Under the pieces are notes generated by a model. That model saw only the letters and a list, made by a program, of their open reading frames with translations. It made no database searches and was not told the origin of the DNA. Made by a program: the position numbers and the translations under genes. A DNA stretch of 64,000 nt, from NCBI RefSeq assembly GCF_002727185.1, contig NZ_NIZW01000007.1, positions 310,001 to 374,000 of the forward strand, in the 5' to 3' direction. This document shows, one piece after another, positions 48,348-58,300 of this stretch. Origin of the DNA: Rhodopirellula bahusiensis (GTDB taxonomy: Bacteria; Planctomycetota; Planctomycetia; Pirellulales; Pirellulaceae). Within the stretch, counting starts at the first letter, position 1, and every line of letters begins with the position of its first letter.

Positions 48348-48411
48348 GTAGCACGGTGTTCCCCGACCGTGACATGATGCAGTGTGCCACGGTCGGGGAC
48401 CACCGTGCTAC
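48348..48411. repeat. Large imperfect palindrome (24-bp arms) after rnr
   Basis: Bases 48348-48371 and 48388-48411 are inverted copies differing at one position (arms gtagcacggtg+ttccccgaccgtg), separated by 16 bases. A T-rich gttttcttt follows on the plus strand. The structure could end the rnr transcript. The sequence looks like a mobile palindromic repeat rather than a simple terminator, because the arms are unusually long. Confidence 0.7.
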
Positions 48412-48427
48412 GTTTTCTTTCATCGCT

Positions 48428-49147
48428 ATGAACGTTCTCATTCTCACCGGTGCCGGAATCTCAGCGGAATCCGGAATCCCCACGTTCCGGGACGCCAACG
48501 GATTGTGGGAGGGGCACGCGGTCGAAGAAGTCGCCACGCCTCAAGGATTCGCTCGCAATCCAGAGTTGGTGCAAGAATTCTACAACCAACGACGGCGAGC
48601 GCTGCTGAACCCTGAAATCCAACCCAATGCTGCGCACGTTGCTCTCGCGGATTTTGAACGCGAACACGTCGAGAAGGCACGTGGCAATTTCCTCCTGGTG
48701 ACTCAGAACATCGACAACCTGCACCAACGCGCAGGCAGTCAAAACGTGCTGCCCATGCATGGGCAATTGCTGCAAGCCCGATGCACTTACACGGAAGAGG
48801 TGTTCGACTGGACCGAGGACCTCGGCAATGACACGCCGCACCCGGAAGACCCAGACAACGATCGCATGCGAGGTTGCTTGCGACCCAACGTCGTCTGGTT
48901 TGGCGAGATGCCGATTGGACTGAACCGCATTGAGCAGGCAGCAACGAGTGCTGACCTGTTCATCGCAATCGGCACGTCCGGCGTCGTGTATCCCGCCGCC
49001 GGCATCGTGGCTCAAACGCCTCCGCACTGTCGTCGCATCGAAGTGAATCTGGACGACACCCCCGCGTCGAGTGCCTTCGATGAAACCATTCACGGTTCCG
49101 CCAGCGTTGAAATTCCGAAGCTACTGGATCACTTCAAAGCGATGTAG
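48428..49147 (+). CDS. cobB: NAD-dependent deacylase, SIR2 family class III (CobB-like)
   Basis: A 239-residue sirtuin. The nucleotide-binding core is LTGAGISAESGIPTFRD, the catalytic His lies in PMHGQL, and TQNIDNLHQRAG is intact. The acyl-pocket motif Tyr-x-x-Arg appears as FYNQRRRAL, the mark of SIRT5/CobB-type enzymes that remove succinyl and malonyl groups. The zinc Cys pairs are missing: the region reads QARCTYTEEVFDW, then DRMRGCLRPN. The ATG at 48428 starts MNVLILTGAGIS. The 3' end overlaps the convergent gene by 19 bases. Confidence 0.9.
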   Translation: MNVLILTGAGISAESGIPTFRDANGLWEGHAVEEVATPQGFARNPELVQEFYNQRRRALLNPEIQPNAAHVALADFEREHVEKARGNFLLVTQNIDNLHQRAGSQNVLPMHGQLLQARCTYTEEVFDWTEDLGNDTPHPEDPDNDRMRGCLRPNVVWFGEMPIGLNRIEQAATSADLFIAIGTSGVVYPAAGIVAQTPPHCRRIEVNLDDTPASSAFDETIHGSASVEIPKLLDHFKAM

Positions 49148-50088
49148 ACGTCGGTGATCAGATTCTTAGTGTCAGTGGTTTCCGGATCGTTGCGATAGAT
49201 TTCGCAGCCGACCGCTTTGGCCATCTTCATCTTCTTGTAGCGAATGAATTGGATCCCACCCGACCAAGCGTTCCCGAGATGGGCATAATCGCCGACGTGT
49301 CGAACCAGCAAAAACTTCCCGGCGGGAATCGTGTCCGCCACGCAGGCCGGCGGAACGGGCGTTCCCTTGTCGGCCAAATAACCCGCCGTGTAGTCGAACC
49401 ATCGTTTGCGAAGGTCCGACGTCGTGTGATACAGGCTGGCCCATTCATGCACGCGTTCATCGTCCGCGTTGTAATGCGGTTTGACTCGTTCCAGCGTCGC
49501 AGCCATATGACAACCGATGTCGTCCATCGTGCATCCGCCGCGTTGACCGATGATCAAGCGATCGGGTTCGTTGACCACCCCTTTGATCTCAAGCTCTGAG
49601 AGCACTTCGCCGGTTTCCACCAATTGCTTGAGCATTAGCAACCCACGTTCGTAGTCCATGCCGACGAACGTCTCCATCATCGATCGCATCCAGAACAAGA
49701 ACCAAGGCAACTTACCTCGCATGTGCCAGGTGATTTTCGAACCCGGTCGACCATCCGTCGAGACCGGTTCAATTTCAAATTCGACCTTGGATTCCGACTT
49801 GAACGGTTTGACAAAAGCCAAATCGGCCAACATGGATGCGTTGGAGGACGAGTTCTTCGGAGGCTGGAGTTCACGATGTGTCATCGAGCCCTCGCCAACC
49901 AATTCACCTTTCCAGTGGTAGGTCGCACCGTTCGCGTTTGGTGGATCGCTGACGGTCACTTCGGCTTCGGGATCCACTTGCAACCAGGGCGACCACCGAG
50001 TCCAAGTCGAATAATCTGTGACTGCATTGAAGACATCACTGACATCAGCATCGATGGTCTGGGAACGCTGAATATGAAAAGCAGGCAT
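49129..50088 (-). CDS. SRPBCC (polyketide cyclase-like) plus GyrI-like domain protein
   Basis: A 319-residue protein from the ATG at 50088 (MPAFHIQRSQTIDAD). The N-terminal SRPBCC/START-like half (VFNAVTDYSTWTRWSPWLQ, a basic-hydrophobic cavity pattern) should bind a hydrophobic ligand. The C-terminal half (AGKFLLVRHVGDYAHLGNAW onwards) resembles the GyrI/effector-binding domain that follows AraC-type regulators. No DNA-binding domain is present. It may be a ligand-binding or stress-response protein. Its 3' end overlaps cobB by 19 bases. Confidence 0.65.
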   Translation of the reverse strand: MPAFHIQRSQTIDADVSDVFNAVTDYSTWTRWSPWLQVDPEAEVTVSDPPNANGATYHWKGELVGEGSMTHRELQPPKNSSSNASMLADLAFVKPFKSESKVEFEIEPVSTDGRPGSKITWHMRGKLPWFLFWMRSMMETFVGMDYERGLLMLKQLVETGEVLSELEIKGVVNEPDRLIIGQRGGCTMDDIGCHMAATLERVKPHYNADDERVHEWASLYHTTSDLRKRWFDYTAGYLADKGTPVPPACVADTIPAGKFLLVRHVGDYAHLGNAWSGGIQFIRYKKMKMAKAVGCEIYRNDPETTDTKNLITDVYIALK

Positions 50089-50207
50089 GGTGAATTCGTC
50101 CCTTCGGAGTGGCTGGCGTACCGACTCCGGATATCCTAGCAAAATCGCGGTGGAACAGCGTTACGACGCAATTTCCCGACCGAAACTGCTCATGAGTTTC
50201 GCCCGAA

Positions 50208-51047
50208 TCAGTCCTGCTCACCTGTATAGTCGCCGGTTGGCCCGCCATTCGTTTTCAATTCAACGACCACCAACAATGGTCGGTGATCCGAGGCAATCGG
50301 TTCGTCCAGCACTTCGGTTGAGACGATCCGCCACGAGCTGGCAGGACACATCGCAACATAGTCGAGTTGTCGGTTGGGTGATTTCGCGGGAAAGGTATGC
50401 ATCGATTCTGATGTCGAGACCTTCCACTTTGTTTGCAGCAATTGCATGGCCTCAGAAGCGGGCTTCGCGTTGAAGTCGCCCGCGATAACAGTCGGCTGGT
50501 CACCGTTGGCAAACAGTCGATTGAGCTCATCGATCTGCTTTTCCCGCAGGTCAGCACGAACGTGGTGCAAGTGGGTCGTCGCGAAACGCAATCGGGTTGA
50601 GTGAATCTGCATTTCAGCGACTCCGACGATCCGGCGTTCCCGGATGGGATCTCCGGGCAACCAGTGCACTTCGAGCGATTCGATCGGGTATTTCGAAAGG
50701 ATCGCTTGACCATACTCTCCGCCGTCGTAGTCGATTTGCTTTGCGAATTCCCCAAACAAACCGGACTTGGCCGCTAGTGTTTCGACTTGATTGACCATTC
50801 CGTTCCGGCGGGTGTTTTGGTCGACTTCCTGGACCGCTACCAAATCAGGTTCCACCTTTCGAATGACGTTTGCCAAACGATCCAGATCGATCTTGCCGTC
50901 ATTTCCTGCCCCGTGATGGATGTTGTAGCTCAACACCCTCAACCGAATCGGCGAGGCCGAATCCTGTGCTTGCACCTGCGGGGCCGAATGGAACGAGACA
51001 AAGACGGTTGCGAGCAGCAGAGTGACTTTGACGGGCAATGTCGACAT
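50208..51047 (-). CDS. Secreted endonuclease/exonuclease/phosphatase (EEP) family protein
   Basis: A 279-residue protein with an N-terminal signal peptide (MSTLPVKVTLLLATVFVSFH). The EEP fold is clear: LRVLSYNIHHGAGNDG, PDLVAVQEVD, VIAGDFNAKP and a catalytic SDHRPLLVVVE near the end, which give the metal and His residues. Members are nucleases, phosphatases or sphingomyelinase-like enzymes. The secreted form suggests extracellular phosphodiester hydrolysis, but the substrate is unknown. Confidence 0.82.
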   Translation of the reverse strand: MSTLPVKVTLLLATVFVSFHSAPQVQAQDSASPIRLRVLSYNIHHGAGNDGKIDLDRLANVIRKVEPDLVAVQEVDQNTRRNGMVNQVETLAAKSGLFGEFAKQIDYDGGEYGQAILSKYPIESLEVHWLPGDPIRERRIVGVAEMQIHSTRLRFATTHLHHVRADLREKQIDELNRLFANGDQPTVIAGDFNAKPASEAMQLLQTKWKVSTSESMHTFPAKSPNRQLDYVAMCPASSWRIVSTEVLDEPIASDHRPLLVVVELKTNGGPTGDYTGEQD

Positions 51048-51552
51048 TCAATTCACGTTGTTTGAAGCAGGTAGCAAGTTGGAAGCAGTTGACCAAACAT
51101 CTGATGTTGTGTGGACGAGAATCCGTTCGGCTCGAACTCACCGAAGCAATCCGGAGGGAGGTTACTTCAATCTCCACCGAGTGTGTTGAAACTGCTCTTA
51201 CCCAGGACGGAATCCTTCCAAGATTCCTCACCCACCCGATAGCCGGACTCGGCAGCAAATCAATCGGAGCGTTGAACGCACTGGAGCGTTTGGATAGGCT
51301 TCGATTCGTCGGCCAGCGCAACTACACTGGCGGTCCACGCAACGACCGGTGGGAACCCTGTTGGCAAAGCCAGCGGGGAGATCCGAAGGCCAGTCGCTCG
51401 CGTGCGAGACGTTGCCCCGCAATCGCATTTTCAATTGACGATTCGTCTCGGACGAAGCGACTGGCAACTGACACGGTAATGGACGGCAAAATGCCTCGTG
51501 CGCAAAGGTCGCGCTAGCCAGGTTCGAATTCAACAAGAAATCAGGTTTTTGA
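51048..51552. other. Divergent intergenic region (about 500 bases)
   Basis: No frame in this interval looks coding, and codon-like structure is absent on both strands. It lies between the EEP gene (minus) and the XRE regulator (plus), so it should hold both promoters. No strong hairpin or repeat was noticed, and no clear -35/-10 was read. Confidence 0.45.
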
Positions 51553-52596
51553 ATGGCTCAAGCCAACGCTCAACTGAAGCAAGTTCGCCAAAGTTTAGGG
51601 CTGTCGCAGTTGGAACTTGCGACGCGGGCGGGAGTTTCGGCACGGACCGTCCAGTTTGCTGAATCGGGTCAGAATGTTTCCAGCGGGACGATGCGGCGAA
51701 TCGCGACCGCGTTGGGCGTGGAATCAGACCAGTTGGTCCGAATTGATCCTGGCACCGGTCAAGATGCGTTTGTGGATCTTCCCTGGTCCATTGTGGACAG
51801 ATTCCGAAACAATCGCCCAATTGACCAGGGCAGCATGTGTCGCAACGAATCCGAAGTGGCGGAGATCGTTCGGCAGATGCGAGAAAACTTCAGCGTACAC
51901 ATTCAAAAATGGGGGTCGTCTCAAAGCCAGCAGGAAGCGTTGCAGCGAGACAAGGCGATCAACCAAGTGTACGTTCGCTACGAACAACGGTACATCGAAT
52001 TGTGGCGTCAGAACCCGGGCTGCATTCGCTTGGATCGCATCAACGAAACAATCTGTGGGGCCAGCATCGTATTGCCGCTGACCACCGAATCGTTCCAAGC
52101 GTTCCGCAACGGCGAACTGGGCTGGCTGGACATCTCCGCGGGCGACTTAGCGGACCAATCCCAGTACTTGCTGCTTGATTCAGTCACCGAGTTCACCAAC
52201 CAATGTCGCCGCCCTTGGTACCAAGTCACCAAATCACTCAGTTCGATCACCTTCGCTCAAGTGGCCTCTCTGGCAGAATCCCCCAATCAGTCGGACTTCG
52301 AAATGGTTTCGTTCTCGGCGAGTCCATTGAATGAGCGAAGGCTTGCCACCATTGGCTTCATTCCTGAACCGACCACGGAACCCGAGTTCAACTACCCGAT
52401 CTATTGGTTCGGAGAAGACCCACGGATTCTATCGAAGGATGAATACACCAATTGGTCCACCTTCAAACACTTTGCGATGCTAGTCAAATCCGTTGACAAG
52501 TCCGCCATTCGCCGGCGGATGATTCGTAGTGCTCTTGCGATGATCAAACGACTGCAACGACCAATGGGCGGTTCGTTCGAGCAACAAGCGGCCTAA
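51553..52596 (+). CDS. XRE-family regulator with a C-terminal GNAT-like domain
   Basis: A 347-residue protein. Residues about 5-60 are an XRE helix-turn-helix (LKQVRQSLGLSQLELATRAGVS, then RTVQFAESGQ and RRIATALGVE). The C-terminal domain of about 220 residues includes ICGASIVLPLTTESFQAF and FRNGELGWLDISAGDLADQ. It resembles the core of N-acetyltransferases, though the acyl-CoA pyrophosphate loop is weak, so GNAT-like is tentative. It could be a sensor-regulator that binds acetyl-CoA or a related metabolite. It lies convergent with priA. Confidence 0.6.
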   Translation: MAQANAQLKQVRQSLGLSQLELATRAGVSARTVQFAESGQNVSSGTMRRIATALGVESDQLVRIDPGTGQDAFVDLPWSIVDRFRNNRPIDQGSMCRNESEVAEIVRQMRENFSVHIQKWGSSQSQQEALQRDKAINQVYVRYEQRYIELWRQNPGCIRLDRINETICGASIVLPLTTESFQAFRNGELGWLDISAGDLADQSQYLLLDSVTEFTNQCRRPWYQVTKSLSSITFAQVASLAESPNQSDFEMVSFSASPLNERRLATIGFIPEPTTEPEFNYPIYWFGEDPRILSKDEYTNWSTFKHFAMLVKSVDKSAIRRRMIRSALAMIKRLQRPMGGSFEQQAA

Positions 52597-52626
52597 ACTG
52601 TTCTCCGTTGTTGCAACACGCCGCAT

Positions 52627-55011
52627 TCACATCAAGTTGACTGGATCGATGTCAACGAGGAATTCGATTTCCTCTTTGGGGTCGACTTTGAAGTCGGCCA
52701 AACCTCGACGGATGACTTCGCCGACGACCGCCGCTTCGGTGGCCTGAAGCAACAAGTGAAACCGATACTTGCCGCTGATCTTGACGATCGGTGGAGGTGC
52801 CGGCCCAAGGATCCGAACCTCTGCCTTGAGCAGATCGCGAGCCTTTTCCAAGCGGTCAACAATCGCGTCGGCGACGGATTCGGTTTTGTCTTCCAGCGGG
52901 CCGCGAATGATGATCCGCGCCACGCTGCCGAGCGGTGGGTAGTTGAACTTCTTGCGGTTCACCATCTCGTCTTCGACGAACTTCAAATAGTCGTGCCTCG
53001 CCGCGGCTTGAATCGCCGGGTGCTCCGGCGTGAACGTCTGCACGATCACTCGGCCGCCACGATCGCCACGTCCCGTTCGACCAGCGACCTGAGTGACCAA
53101 TTGGAACGTTCGTTCGGCGGCGCGGAAGTCCGGGAAGTGCAACGCTGAGTCCGCGTTGATCACGCCAACCAACAACACGTTGGGAAAGTCCAACCCTTTC
53201 GCGATCATCTGCGTGCCGAGCAACACATCGATCTCGCCGGCACGAAACTCCGACAGCACCCGTTGGTGGCTGCCAGCCCGCTTCATCGTGTCGCTGTCCA
53301 TCCGAGCAATGCGAGCATCGGGGAACCGAGCCTTGGCTTCCATTTCCAATTTCTGCGTGCCCAAACCGCCGTAGCGAATCCCATCGAAGCGACACGCCGG
53401 ACACCAGGGCGGCGTCGGGATCGTGTAATCGCAGTAGTGGCACATCGCCTTGCCGCCGTCACGGTGATGAGTCAGCGGCATGTCACAATCGGGACACGCA
53501 CACACGGTGCCGCAAGCGGGACACTGGATCGTCGTCGCGTAACCACGTCGGTTGAGCAACAGAATCGCTTGCCCTTTTTCCTTCAGCGTCTCCAACACCG
53601 CAGCATGCAAGGGTCGGCTGATCGCGCCGCCCTTGCCGCGTTCCTCTTTGACCCGCAAGTCCACCAGTTGGACATCGGGCATCGGACGATTGCCGACCCG
53701 CTCCGACATCGTGACCAGTTCCGCGTGCCCGGTTTGCGTCGCATGCCAAGCTTCCATTGACGGCGTCGCGGAACCCAGCACCAACGGAATGCCAAGTGCC
53801 ATCGCTCGGGCGTGAGCCACCTTGCGAGCGTGATAGCGTGGCTGCTTGTCTTGCTTGAACGAGGTGTCGTGTTCCTCGTCGATCACGATCAGCCCCAAGT
53901 TCGGCAGCGGTGCGAACACCGCACTGCGAGGCCCGATAACGACTTGGACTTCTCCTCGACGAATCCGCTGCCAATGGAAGTGACGTTCCGACGCGGACAT
54001 TTGGCTGTGCAACACCGCGACGTTCTGGAAACGATCTTCGAATCGCCCACGGGTTTGTGGTGTGAGGCTGATCTCGGGCACCAACACGATCGCCGATCCC
54101 GCTTGCTTGACGACGTGTTCAATCGCCTGGATGTAGACCTCCGTTTTGCCACTGCCGGTCACGCCGTGCAACAACAACGTCCGCCCGCGTCCGCTGTCGA
54201 CGGCTGAATTGATGCGAGACAACGCGTTCTCTTGTTGCGCCGTCAGCTCATGCGTTTTTCTGGCTTCGCCATCGTTGGACTGAGCCCGAATGCGGATGTT
54301 TTGACTGAGCTCTCGTCGCACTTCGGGGATCAAGAGCTCTTTCTTTCGCAACCGCCGAATCGGGTCCTCGGTGCACTCGGCCATGATCGCGATTTCTGCC
54401 GCGGTCATCGGTCGATCTTGAGCGATCAGAAACCGCATCGCCGACTGTTGCTTGGATGGCAACTTGGCAATTTGTTCTTCGGTCAGCCCCGGTGCCGGTC
54501 GAAAGTAAGTCGTCTTCCGCGTGCCCGCGTTGTCGCGAACGCTGGCGGGAATCAACGTGTCAAAGACTTGGCCCGCCGGAACTTGGTAGTAGTGAGCGAT
54601 AAACATGACCAAGCGAACCAGGGCCGCATCGCACAGCGGTTCGTCGTCGATGACTTCGGCCACGTCGCGAAGTTTTTGCTGTGCCGCGTTGCCGGTCTTG
54701 ATCGACACACACCAACCCGGAGTGGGCTTTTTCCGATGCCCCAGCGGCACGCCCACACGCATCCCCGGGCGGAGGACATCCAGCAAATCGTCCGGGATTC
54801 GGTAATCGTAGGGCCCGTGTGGCGATCGAGCGAACACGATCGACGCAAGCTGAACGTCTTCGCCGACCGTCAGCTCCCAGGGAGGAGGATCGGTTTCGAA
54901 CAATTCGTTCTGGGTTGGTTCGGACGAGTCTGCGGGCACGGGTGCGGCGGCAAAAGGAGGGAAGTGCAAAGTTGGTTCGCCCAGATCGGGCATCGATGAA
55001 TCAGACAACAT
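52627..55011 (-). CDS. priA: Primosomal protein N' (replication restart helicase PriA)
   Basis: A 794-residue SF2 helicase. The N-terminal DNA-binding half is followed by Walker A HGVTGSGKTEVY and a DEEH-type Walker B (VIDEEHD). A Cys-rich zinc module begins CPACGTVCACPDCD and continues CHYCDY and CPACRF. The C-terminal QMIAKGLDFPNVLLVG and VAGRTGRGDRGG are family motifs. The ATG at 55011 with GGAG upstream is preferred over 55056. PriA restarts collapsed forks. The adjacent 55012-55316 interval carries a degraded dispersed repeat. Confidence 0.96.
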   Translation of the reverse strand: MLSDSSMPDLGEPTLHFPPFAAAPVPADSSEPTQNELFETDPPPWELTVGEDVQLASIVFARSPHGPYDYRIPDDLLDVLRPGMRVGVPLGHRKKPTPGWCVSIKTGNAAQQKLRDVAEVIDDEPLCDAALVRLVMFIAHYYQVPAGQVFDTLIPASVRDNAGTRKTTYFRPAPGLTEEQIAKLPSKQQSAMRFLIAQDRPMTAAEIAIMAECTEDPIRRLRKKELLIPEVRRELSQNIRIRAQSNDGEARKTHELTAQQENALSRINSAVDSGRGRTLLLHGVTGSGKTEVYIQAIEHVVKQAGSAIVLVPEISLTPQTRGRFEDRFQNVAVLHSQMSASERHFHWQRIRRGEVQVVIGPRSAVFAPLPNLGLIVIDEEHDTSFKQDKQPRYHARKVAHARAMALGIPLVLGSATPSMEAWHATQTGHAELVTMSERVGNRPMPDVQLVDLRVKEERGKGGAISRPLHAAVLETLKEKGQAILLLNRRGYATTIQCPACGTVCACPDCDMPLTHHRDGGKAMCHYCDYTIPTPPWCPACRFDGIRYGGLGTQKLEMEAKARFPDARIARMDSDTMKRAGSHQRVLSEFRAGEIDVLLGTQMIAKGLDFPNVLLVGVINADSALHFPDFRAAERTFQLVTQVAGRTGRGDRGGRVIVQTFTPEHPAIQAAARHDYLKFVEDEMVNRKKFNYPPLGSVARIIIRGPLEDKTESVADAIVDRLEKARDLLKAEVRILGPAPPPIVKISGKYRFHLLLQATEAAVVGEVIRRGLADFKVDPKEEIEFLVDIDPVNLM

Positions 55012-55141
55012 AACGTGTGAGCTCCTTTTCTTCCCGGCGGGCGCAAGATAACCCATCTATCATCGCCTCACCCCGTGACACGTCTGGTCACCCGCCACGT
55101 CTGCGCCAAGACCACCCTGCCCCGCCCTACCCCACCACGAG

Positions 55142-55228
55142 CCTCTTCGGGAGTTCCAGCCCGAGCGATTGACGCGGACTTCTCCGGAGCCAGCCAGGCT
55201 CATTCACCCAAAATGGGTCCGTCGTGGA
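55142..55228 (+). repeat. Degenerate copy of the dispersed GC-rich repeat
   Basis: It reads as a degraded version of the 61061 and 62374 copies: the cores gacgcggact and tccggagcca and the end ggtccgtcgtgg are shared with changes. It sits upstream of priA, in the 305-base gap 55012-55316, which otherwise shows no gene. Confidence 0.5.
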
Positions 55229-55316
55229 CAACGCAGTGCAAATCGGATGCATGGGTGACCCGGTGGCCATCGGCCCCAATACCTTTTCTCCCGCCGATTC
55301 CCAGTCGTTTTTTGTG

Positions 55317-58300
55317 TCAGGGATTCGCTGACTGGATCTCGATCTTCTCCAGTTCCAAGCTTGACATTTGCGATTCAGAGGCAAGCGTGAATTGGATGGA
55401 ACCAGGGCGGATGTCCTCCGTCCCGATGTCCGCGTACCCGAGGACTTTGCTCTTGGTTTTGCCTTTGCAAACAAAGAAGATCGTCCGCTGAAGACGCACC
55501 AAACGCAGCGTTCGAACCGCATCGAGGTCGACGATGTCCATGTTGTTCGATTGGAAATTGTTGTCCTTGTTCTTTCGATTTGGAATCTGCGCCGTGATTC
55601 GAAAGCCGTTGTCGTCCCTCGGCTGGAGAGTCAATTCGGCCTTGTTGGGTTGGTCACCGACGTCCAGTCCGATCGTGAATTTGCTATCGTCGCTCAGCTG
55701 TAAAGTTCCGATGTCCACGGTGATCTCAAAGTCTCCGCTCAAGGCCTTGCTGTATCCGATCAATGCGGAATCATGATCCGCGATCATCTTGATTCCGCTT
55801 TCTGTCACACTCGCATGAATCATCTCTGCGAACTCGCGAGTAGTGGGTTGAAAAGAATCCACAATCGATCGATGCCTGAATTCTCTTGTGACACGTTCCA
55901 ATGCGGTCACGCGAGGATCCAAATCTTTTGATCCTGGTGGACTGGTGCGAATCACCAACTCTTCCAACACGACGGACAATTCTCCCGCCTTCATGCGGCT
56001 TGCCTCAATGCGAAGTCCCATGGTTGAGACAGGGTCACGCACGGCTCTGGTACCCAAGAGGTGGAATCGGTCGGAGTCACCGTGCGCGATGAGTGCATAC
56101 GTTGTGTCACCGCGTCGGATGAGTCGGAGCCTGCCTTCTCTCGATTCATCACCTGTCTTTCTTGAGTCAAAAACCTTTTTTGTTTTTCCCAAATACATCC
56201 ACCGCATCGTGGCGAGTTCCTCGCCAGCAGCACGATAGCTACGTGCGGCACTGTAGCGATTGCCGTGCTCGTCAAGAAACCGCAACGTGAAATCGGCCTG
56301 CCCGGTTTCTGCTGAGCCCGTCAAGTTCGAAAAACGCAACGTGGCGTCAAAGTCCCCGGATATGCGATGCCGGTCGCCAACGAAATAGGAACTGAATCCG
56401 GGCAAGACATCCGGTTCGATTCGAAGCCCGGATGGCGAAGCGTAGGATCGGGCTCTGGATCTCGGGGTATCGAAACGAGTGCGATCGATTGGCTTTGTGA
56501 AATCAATCCGCGTGTGCTCCTGCATCGTTTCCAGTCCAGCGAGGAACTCCGGCACATCGCTCGCGAGTTCCTGCTGTTGCGGAGCGGGTAGACTCTTTGG
56601 CCAATCGCCAGTCCATGTCATGTTTCGAACTTTGAGCTTCGATTCACTCCCGACGTAATAGAGCCCCAACCGGCGCTGGTGTTGAATGAGACCGTGCTGA
56701 AATGCGTCAACGTCATTGACCGCAATCTGTAGTTGATCGCCCTGAATGGTCAAACGAACACGGTTCCAATCGTTCTCCTTCAAACGAAGCGGAATGGAAT
56801 CGGGATTCGAAGCCGTCGCAGTTGATGTCATTCCAACCGACGGATTGTGAACCCAATGTGGTCGCACGCCATCTGCATCCAATCGAAAGACGAGTCTTTC
56901 AATCGCGGGGTGAGCACTGTACTCACCGGATTGATAGAAAAACTCGTACTCAATCACGCCATCCTCGAGGATCGGACGATGGTAGTGAGCCAAGCATTCC
57001 ACGGACGTGTGCCCAACATTTTCAATTCGCTTGCCGGTAATGAATCCGTTCGCGTGGTCGTCGGTCGTTGCCCATCGTTGATCGGCATCGTCTTGGTAAG
57101 CTTTCCAACTGCGAGCCCCCTCGAGCAACGGATAAACCGTCTCGGGAACGACTGGTCTTCCCGTGATTTGCAAATTCCGAACGGTCCCACGCGTGCCAGG
57201 ATCGTTGCGAAGTGCCAGCCAAGGTGCGTATCCGAATTCACGTCGATCGACTTCGCGGCCATTGCAAAACGTTGTGACTTGGTCGCCTCGAACAACCGCT
57301 CGATATCGCAGGTAGGTATCTGGAACAGGTAGCGGTTTCTTTTGGAATGGAGAGTATCCATGCACAGAGCGATAATCACCCCGCATCAATCCCGCCCCTT
57401 CAGCGATCGATAGCCACTGGCCGCCGACAAAGATGACGCCGTTCTGGTTGGGAATCAGCGATACATCAGCTTCGACTTCGTAGTTGCCCGCCAATGGGGT
57501 TTGGTAGTGCAGATAGTCGACATCGTGTGACGTCACACACCGTACCGTTCCATCGGAGGCGAACCAGCGTGTGTTTGGGCGACCGGCATCCTGAGTGCTA
57601 GCAGTGGCCCGTGCAGACGGGTGCCAGTGCCTGAGTCTTTCCGAATCGCCGAATTCCAGTCGTGCCTGGATGTCCTGCAGATGCAAACCGAGTGCGGACA
57701 TGGGAACACTGTCCTGCATCGGTAGCAGAACTTCAAAGATATCCGCGCTGACATCCTTTAACGCTGGCACTTGATGTGAGACGTAGGTGAACAGCAATTC
57801 AGGCCACCGCTCGGTCAGCGGTTCATTGCTTCTCGCGACCAATTCATACAGTTTGTCGCCCAACTTGTTTGCCGAATCCATCCGGCCCCGTGCCATTTCG
57901 ATCAACGCCAGCAAAGCTACTTTGCGTCGTTGCTGGGTATCGTCTGCATCGGGCAGTTCACTGAGACGACGAAACAAGTCATCCAGTTGTTTCGCTCTTT
58001 TCGCAACGCGGATCAACTCCAATGCTGGTGACTCGACTTCACCGCCCAGACGCTGCACACCGTTTTCGGATGTCAGGTCGGTAGCAGCGAAGGAACCGTC
58101 GATGCGCAGAAGTGTTGGACGGTAAGGTGGCAAGACCCAATTCACCAAGTACTCGTATTCGGCCGTCGGGTCGTCACTCATTGCCCGAGCTGTAGCAACA
58201 GCGGTTCGACCGTTTTGCCGCACGATGTCTTCGCCGAAAATTCGCGACATTGCGGCAGCATCTGAGTTCGTGCCCTCCTGCGCTTCCGCACTATTGATCG

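Noticed and set aside
51490..51550. ggttcgaattc near the XRE gene, as a possible tRNA or attachment site
   Set aside because: The T-stem does not pair and no other cloverleaf parts are present.
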